From the NCBI GenBank assembly GCA_019671005.1, contig CM033723.1:14337254-14401253 (forward strand): a stretch of DNA of 64,000 nucleotides, given 5' to 3'. Below the pieces are notes generated by a model. It was not told the origin of the DNA. It saw nothing but the letters and a program-made list of their open reading frames with translations, and ran no database searches. The first letter of the stretch is position 1; each line of letters opens with the position of its first letter. The position numbers and the translations under genes are program-made. This document shows positions 58,256 to 64,000 of this stretch, piece by piece. This stretch comes from Hibiscus mutabilis. Taxonomy: Eukaryota; Streptophyta; Magnoliopsida; Malvales; Malvaceae.

Positions 58256-58976
58256 ATCGGCAGCCATAACGGCGTGAGGCCCAGACGTTAAATCCTTCAG
58301 GTCATCGGTAAGTCCTTCGGGCACGATGTTAAGTCCTTCGGGCCACCAATAAGCCTTTCGAGCATGGTGATAAGTCCTTCGGGCTATCAGTAAGTCTTTT
58401 CGGGCATGATGCGACAGCACTAGTAGCGTGAGTCCAGAAAGATCGGCAGCCATAGTGGCGTAAGGCCCAAACGTTAAATCCTTTGGGTCATCGGTAAGTC
58501 CTTCAGGCATGATGTTAAGTCCTTTGGGCCACCAATAAGTCTTTCGAGCATGGTGATAAGTCCTTCGGGCCATCAGTAAGTCCTTCAGGCATGATGCGGC
58601 AGCATTAGTAGCGTGAGTCCAGAAAGATCGGCAGCCATAGCGGTGTGAGGCCTAGACGTTAAATCCTTCGGGTCATCGGTAAGTCCTTCGGGCACGATGT
58701 TAAGTCCTTCGGGCCACCAATAATTCTTTCGAGCATGGTGATAAGTCCTTCGGGCATGATGCGGCAGCATTAGTAGCGTGAGTCTAGAAAGATCGGCAGC
58801 CATAGCGGCATGAGGCCCAGATGTTAAATCCTTCGGGTCATCGATAAGTCCTTCAGGCACGGTGTTAAGTCCTTCGAGCCACCATTAAGTCTTTCGAGCA
58901 TGGTCATAAGTCCTTCGGGCCATCAATAAGTCCTTCGGGCATGATGCGGCAGCCTTAGTAACATAAGTCTGAAGAT
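58256..58976 (+). repeat. Higher-order tandem repeat, four units of about 186 bp
   Basis: Units begin ATCGGCAGCCATA at 58256, 58442, 58627 and 58792. Each consists of about six 20-21 bp monomers of the form TAAGTCCTTCGGGCATGATG (the first as TAAATCC...) plus a spacer of about 60 bp with GGCAGCATTAGTAGCGTGAG. The third unit is 165 bp because it lacks one monomer. Divergence between units is small. Such arrays are known from 3' untranslated regions of plant Tat/Ogre elements. Open frames across it on the minus strand are repetitive by-products. Confidence 0.85.
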
Positions 58977-59448
58977 ATCAACAGTCTTCTATAAAAAAAG
59001 AAAGAGGAGGAAAATAATAGAAAAAGATAGAAGAGAAAAAGAAGAAAAAGAAAAAAAGAGAGGAGAAAAATAAGGAAAAAGAAAAAATAGAAAGATGGGA
59101 AAAGGGAAAAGAAAAAGAAAAAAAAGAAAGAATGACAAAAATAACAGAAAAAAATAAAAAAGAGGAAAAAATCGAAGATAAAGGTTATATAAAGGAGAAG
59201 CCTACATTTTCGAACCCCCTGTGAAAGGCTCCATAGAGGAGGAGCTCTAACTCCAGAATTTCAAAAAAAAAGGGTGAAGAAGTTCTATATAGGAAGGACT
59301 TACGAGCCTGAAGATGCGGCCAAGGAAAAGCGGAGAGTTCCAGAAGAATACGTGATTCTGAAGCCACCAACAGGGAAGTCGGATAAAAATGAGTGCTTTT
59401 GGTCTTTGCTTTGTTCTCGTTTCACAAGAACAAGCAAAGAGGGGCAAC
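58977..59448 (+). other. Purine-rich tail and polypurine tract before LTR D2
   Basis: 58990-59180 is almost pure A and G on the plus strand. After a short mixed stretch, the PPT AAAGAGGGGCAAC (59436-59448) directly precedes TGTAATCACTC of LTR D2. Confidence 0.75.
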
Positions 59449-62400
59449 TGTAATCACTCATTTTTATCCGGTTTGTGAATATTGTTAATATAATAATTAA
59501 AGGGTATTATTATTGCATGTGGGCGTGTTATACTATGTGTCTATGTACGTCTGATTAATATGTGCGTAAAATATGTGTGTGATAGGTGTGAGTGCACGTA
59601 TATTATACATATTATGTATGTGTTATTAAGGTTTGATAATATTTATTAGAGATATTAATATGTTATATGTGTGTTTTATATTGCATGAGTGTTTGTATTA
59701 ATATGTTATGTGTATGCACGTATTAAGGTATGTGTAAGTATTATATATGTGTAATTTATGTATATAATGCGTGAATGTGTACGTACAAACATAAACATGT
59801 ATGTTAGTTATTAGTTATGTTATTAACATTACATGTATTATATAAGGTATATATGTATGTATATTATGTATGATCGTTCTAACGTATTTGCATATGATGT
59901 ATGTATGTGCATGTATTAAATTATAAGTTTAATTATTATTATTATTATTATTATTAGGTTATATAAATATGAAAGTAGATTATAAATAAAACACATTTTA
60001 TTAGGGTCCAGTCCATTTACAGATATATAAAAAAGGGTCTCAATTATTTTACAAGGCCCATTCGGCCAAAACCCATACCCAATATCCCAAAACCATAACA
60101 CATATCAGACTATCTAAACCCTAATTGTTCTTATCCCTTGTGCAGCTAAAGGAGGGCCATTGGATTGGATCCAAATCCAGCGGCCGAGATCAAACCATGG
60201 CGTCTCTCCAGCTGGCCGCGTGGAACCACGCGCAGGTTATTCGGCTCCACACGCGCGCGTGGATCACACACGCAAGACTCCTCGGTTACTGAGCTCCACG
60301 TGGTAAGATCTTGGGCAGTCTCGTCCTTCCCCAGATCGAATCCTGGTCGCCCATCTTCAATCCACCCCGGCCGTTGGATTAGATCTGATCCAACGGCCAA
60401 GGGACGCTCTAACCATATGATCACCACTACCATGCCGTCGTACCACCGGCTCCAACCACCGTGCAGGGGCGTGCAAGAACAAGAAACAAAGGACTGTCAG
60501 TACAAAATGGGGCCAAAATATGTATTTCTATATGTTATTTCTACCAAAAACAGTCATAGATCAGGCATATATGTAAACCAACAAAAGTGTAAAAGAAAGG
60601 AAGGTTATCAGTTTTCCAGAAATTAAAAAAAAAAGAGAAAAAGAAAAACAAAGAGTTTCGTGGTAATCCATTCTTCTTTTTCTCATATATGTGTACAAAA
60701 AAACGTGAAAGAGTTTGGTTGTTACCCTCGCCGATTAAGGTTCTTCGCCGCTGGTAATAAGCAGTAAGGCTCTTAAGCCAAACACGGTAAACTAGTGAAT
60801 GGGAGGGATTGTTTGGTCTTAGTTTACAAAACATTTTTTTAAAAAAAAGGGAGAAAGTGTTTCGCTTTTATTTTTTTAGATCTAGAAAAATAGGTCTCTT
60901 TCTTCTAAAATCTAAGGTTGGATGTGGGTTTAGAGTGAAAAGGAGGTGTTTTAGGCCACGGTTCGAGGTCCGTCGGCGGCGGCGAGCGGCGATCGGCGGT
61001 GGTCTGAGGGGGCCGATATGGCGGAAGCTCGCCAATTTCTGGAGAATAGGGCTGCCGATGTAGGTTCATTTGGCTTCGAGTTGAGAGAATAATAAAAGGA
61101 GGGGAGAGTTTATTTTGAAGTCAAAATTTAAAATGCCAAAGAGGCAGATTTCGGGCTAAAGGGGTTTATTTATAGACTTAGTTGTTTTAAAAATGGAATA
61201 ATAACGGCTTTAATCCCCCCGCGTTTCTAGATTTTTCGTTTTGAGCTCGTCGCATGAGTCAATTACAATTCCGGTCCTTTTTCTTTTCTGTTTTATTTCA
61301 ATTTGATCACTAAATTAACCGAAATCGGATTTATAATGGTGGAATCACATGTTGAACCATCCCGCGTTTTCAAAGTTTCCATTTTGAGTGTGCCCCTTGT
61401 TCATATTACACATCTGGTCCTTCCCAGTTTATTCCAGTTTCCAAATAAGCCCTTAAATCGTTTTTATATCTTTTAATTTCTGTTTCCTATGTTCTTTATT
61501 TTTCATTTCAGTCCTCCTTTAATATCTAAATATTCATATTTTTATCATGCTTTTAATCTGTTGATGTGGCCTTTTGTGTGTTTTTTTTTGTTTCATATTC
61601 TCAGTTTATATATATGTTTAGTATATGATGTTATGTGTTGTTATATTTTCGTTCGATTGTTCGTATCATACATTTTCGATTCATTTTTTGTTGACTTGTA
61701 TATAGCATGTTCTCGTATTTAGCATGTATTGTATGTTCTCTTTGCTTCTAGGTTATACATTGGTGTGTTTTCTTTTGTCGCGAACAATACCATGTTTTTT
61801 TTAAGTATGTAAATTATGTCACGTGTTAAGCATTAAATACATGTTCTCCTTTTGCTTTGATTCATTAGTATCGTGCCTTGTTACATGTATGTCATGTATA
61901 TTTTGCATTAGGTTTTTATATTTTAAGATGTATACATGTGTCCTAGCATGCTTTACTGTTTTTTTTGGCATTTTAGATTATAGGTCAAGATGGTGTTGTT
62001 TGTCACACATTAATGTCATGTCATGTTTTATTTTAGGTTGGGTCATATATTAATTTTTTTAGCATGTTGTTTAGATGTTATTAGCTTAACATCATATTAT
62101 ATGTATGTCATGCATATTTGGCATTGGTGTGTTCTTTATGTGTTCACGCATGTTATAATCAATTAATTGTTTTGGAAGCATGTTTTTTTCTGTTTGGGTT
62201 TATGCTGTTGCTCTGTTTTTTAACATGATATGCCATATTTCTGTTGCTCATGTATTTTATTACTTTCATTTAACATTGTGACATCCATGTTTTTTAGGTT
62301 TTAGTACCATGTTAATGTGAATGTTGTTTTTCTTATAATTCGTATTGGTTAAGTTTGCATAATGGAATATATAAATTGTCAATGTGGTGCCCTTTTATCC

Positions 62401-62799
62401 GAACGTAAACGGGGCCAGTATTAGGCGTAGTGATGGTGGTTAGGCGTTTACTCTCGGATAACGGGGCCTTTAAAATTTACTCGCACTTATAACCAAATTT
62501 TAATTTAATCGTCACTTTAATCCGGAAAGTTTAATATTAATAAAGCGGTAATTATTAAATTACCAATTTTGGGCGGTGTGGGGGTGCTAATCCTTCCCCA
62601 TCCGTAACCGACTCCCGAACCCAACAGTTTTCAAATCTCTGGTTTTATGGTGTCTGGCCTACCTAAGTGGCCGGTGGCGACTCCAATTTCTAAATAAAAC
62701 GTGATTTTTTAAAACCCCCACGGAATAAAAAATTTCTATCCGAAAAACCACAAACACTTCGAAAAATTCGTTTTTTTAGCGTAAACAAACATCGGTACA
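59449..62799 (+). repeat. LTR D2, complete
   Basis: 3351 bp, from TGTAATCACTC to ATCGGTACA, with a PPT on its left and a PBS two bases to its right. Notable parts: a TTA microsatellite (59932-59954), the TATA box at 60024, the GC-rich block at 60160-60480 with the palindrome, and a T-rich second half. The longest open frame (60165-60626, 153 codons) lies across the GC-rich block, has no homology I recognise, and is mirrored in D1; I do not call it a gene. Confidence 0.84.
60369..60398. repeat. 30-bp imperfect palindrome in LTR D2
   Basis: Arms GGCCGTTGGAT and ATCCAACGGCC around AGATCT, with one T/G mismatch next to the centre. Counterpart of 55265-55288. Confidence 0.78.
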
Positions 62800-62801
62800 G
62801 A

Positions 62802-62820
62802 TGGCGACTCCGCTGGGGAT
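62802..62820 (+). other. Primer-binding site of the Tat-like element
   Basis: TGGCGACTCCGCTGGGGAT lies two bases after the LTR end. This site type is typical of plant Tat/Ogre elements and pairs with the 3' end of a tRNA, probably tRNA-Arg. Confidence 0.8.
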
Positions 62821-63466
62821 CATTTTTATTTTTTCAAAAACAAATGAGAGTCAGGCTTTTTAAATAATTACCGCTTTAATAATATTAGAAATTCCGGATT
62901 AAAGTGACTATTAAATTAATATTTGGTTGTAATTGCGCGTTTATTTTAACGCATTTAAAATTTGGCATATAAACCTATCCTTTTAAGTGGGGGAAAATGC
63001 TAATGCTTTCGTGGAGATATCGTTCTCCCGTGTAGGCCCTAGCAAGTATCCTTTGGGGCTCGAATACCTTATGCTTTCGTAAGGATATCGTTTCTTCGTG
63101 CAGGCATAAGCGAATGGGTCCCCCTGAATTGAACCCGGTTGAAAGGAGCCTATAATGGGTGATGATCGGGGGCCTTGCTACTCTTAGTAGAGGACAACGA
63201 GGACAATTCGGGTACCTCCTAGAACCAAAACTGCATGTAGAGAACGCATAGAAACCCACCCTGTTAGAGCCATGTGGATAGCCTTAGGTGTCTTAGACGG
63301 GATATAAATAGGATCGCCTTTTTGTTTATCACATTTAATTTGCCCTTTTATTATGTATTTATCATTTTTGTCCGGTACTGACTTGTTTTGTTTTTGCATA
63401 TCATCGTATTCGCATTACAGTGGCCATTGATTCCCGAGTGGTTTCTCCCATAATAGAAGATTGTTC
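62821..63466 (+). other. Leader of the Tat-like element
   Basis: Untranslated sequence between PBS and gag. It contains a repeated motif, TGCTTTCGTGGAGATATCGT (63005) and TGCTTTCGTAAGGATATCGT (63073), 68 bases apart, each followed by CGTGTAGGC or CGTGCAGGC. These could form a packaging or dimerisation structure, but nothing proves it. The minus-strand open frames here are not supported. Confidence 0.55.
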
Positions 63467-64000
63467 ATGATGGACCAAAGGTTCTTTGGCCTGAAGGAAG
63501 GGGGTCCAGTTCCAAAGTTCCATCCCGAGACTAGGCCAGGGACAGCCGAAGAAGAATCGTTCAAGGACTCCAGAAAAGATTCGGTAAGCAGTGTCAGTTT
63601 TGGTAACAAGCAAGATAAAATACAAGAACTAAAAAAGCAGATGTCCAAGACGATGGACCAGATGAATGCTATGATGAAAGGCAAGCAGCATGCCGAACTC
63701 AGAAAAGATTCGATCGAGGATCAGAATGTGGAACAAAATGGTTAGAATGTCGAGACAGACAACACCGTTAAATACGAAAAATCGAATCCCTTTGTGATCA
63801 ATCTCAAGAAGAAGACAAGCAGCATATTTGGGGTAGATACCAAGGGAACAGAGGCAAGACCAGGGGAAGCTCGAGAATCCAATGACATCAGAAGGCATTA
63901 TCCTATACCCATGAGATACACCGGGTTACTTCTTTTGCTTGTCGAAAGGAGCCTTATCATACCAGTGAAGTCTGTACCAAGGAAACCTCCTTATCCAAAG
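63467..64000 (+). pseudogene. gag N-terminal part of the Tat-like element
   Basis: ATG at 63467 opens a frame starting MMDQRFFGLKEGGPVPKFHP, with a charged middle part (IQELKKQMSKTMDQMNAMMK, a likely coiled coil) and Asp/Glu-Ser stretches. TAG at 63743-63745 follows EQNG. The same frame then stays open to the window end (NVETDNTVKY, FVINLKKKTSSIFGVDTKG, YPIPMRYTG), so the TAG is a single lesion or a readthrough stop. A start codon just before, TTG at 63461, is not needed. Position after LTR, PBS and leader supports gag. No zinc knuckle is reached before the edge. Confidence 0.6.

Larger units (their letters stand above)
54351..64000 (+). mobile_element. Tat/Ogre-like Gypsy element(s), plus strand, cut by window edge
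   Basis: Order: LTR D1 (truncated), a gag zinc-knuckle fragment, long purine-rich 3' sequence with tandem repeats, PPT, LTR D2 (complete), PBS, leader, gag. LTR D2 is thus both the 3' LTR of the left interior and the 5' LTR of the right one, giving an LTR-interior-LTR-interior chain like array A. Assignment to Tat/Ogre rests on the PBS TGGCGACTCCGCTGGGGA, the PPT type, the gag motif CEFHMGAPGH and the repetitive 3' region. It inserted into a B LTR; CTGAC (54346-54350) should be its left target duplication. Confidence 0.78.

Noticed and set aside
58241..58860. Minus-strand frames with repeated ARRTYHHARK-like peptides
   Set aside because: They follow the 186-bp tandem repeat, whose unit length is a multiple of three; there is no sign of selection for coding.
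58256..58976. Possible CRISPR-like array of 20-21 bp repeats
   Set aside because: Monomers are directly adjacent with no unique spacers, and the context is a plant retrotransposon.
60165..60626. 153-codon open frame on the plus strand, the longest in the window, with a related frame at 55058-55375
   Set aside because: It lies wholly within LTR D, across its GC-rich block. The two copies differ by frame-relevant changes, and no known domain or start context is seen. GC-rich DNA with few stops explains it.

Overview
This window looks like repeat-dense heterochromatin from a flowering plant. I see no convincing host gene. Nearly every stretch can be assigned to Ty3/Gypsy LTR retrotransposons, most of them nested in one another and degenerate. 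The sequence is AT-rich. Primer-binding sites match plant initiator-Met, Asp and probably Arg tRNAs, and the gag and pol remnants are of the plant Tekay/Del, Athila and Tat/Ogre types. LTRs of 3 to 4 kb with this make-up would fit a cotton-like (Gossypium) genome, but the species is a guess.

Layout. 1-2312: 5' end of an Athila-like element on the minus strand (LTR, tRNA-Asp PBS, broken gag), cut by the window edge. 2313-3612: unassigned AT-rich sequence. 3613-6027: a minus-strand Tekay-like LTR (family E). 6028-7152 and 42276-44335: two halves of an older family-B LTR (B'), split by a complete family-B element at 7153-42275 with a 5-bp target duplication CTTCA/CTTTA. That element's 3' LTR is itself split at 8800/28956 by a 20.2-kb family-A insertion on the plus strand, with a perfect 5-bp duplication CCCCA. 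The family-A insertion is a chain of five LTRs and four gag-only interiors, and a two-unit block of about 8.4 kb inside it is duplicated in tandem. Element B also carries a 556-bp terminal-inverted-repeat transposon in its integrase and a solo family-C LTR in its reverse transcriptase.

44336-52333: a family-C element (truncated 3' LTR, deleted pol, gag, PBS, complete 5' LTR). It sits at the same site as the solo C LTR, inside a second copy of the B interior (52334-53768) that leads into another B LTR (53769-54350). 54351-64000: a plus-strand Tat/Ogre-like element with a truncated LTR, a gag fragment, purine-rich 3' sequence, tandem repeats and a PPT, then a complete LTR, PBS and gag running off the window.

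Order of events read from the nesting: LTR E, then B', then element B, then the A array, the C insertion and the small DNA transposon inside B; the Tat-like element inserted into the second B LTR. No coding region here looks functional. The points most worth following up are: a 5S-rRNA-promoter-like block in the LTRs of families A and C; the five-LTR array behaving as one insertion; differences between its duplicated halves that fall on CAG/CTG/CCG sites and look like consensus errors; a shared C insertion site that proves segmental duplication; and a 186-bp higher-order tandem repeat in the Tat-like 3' region.
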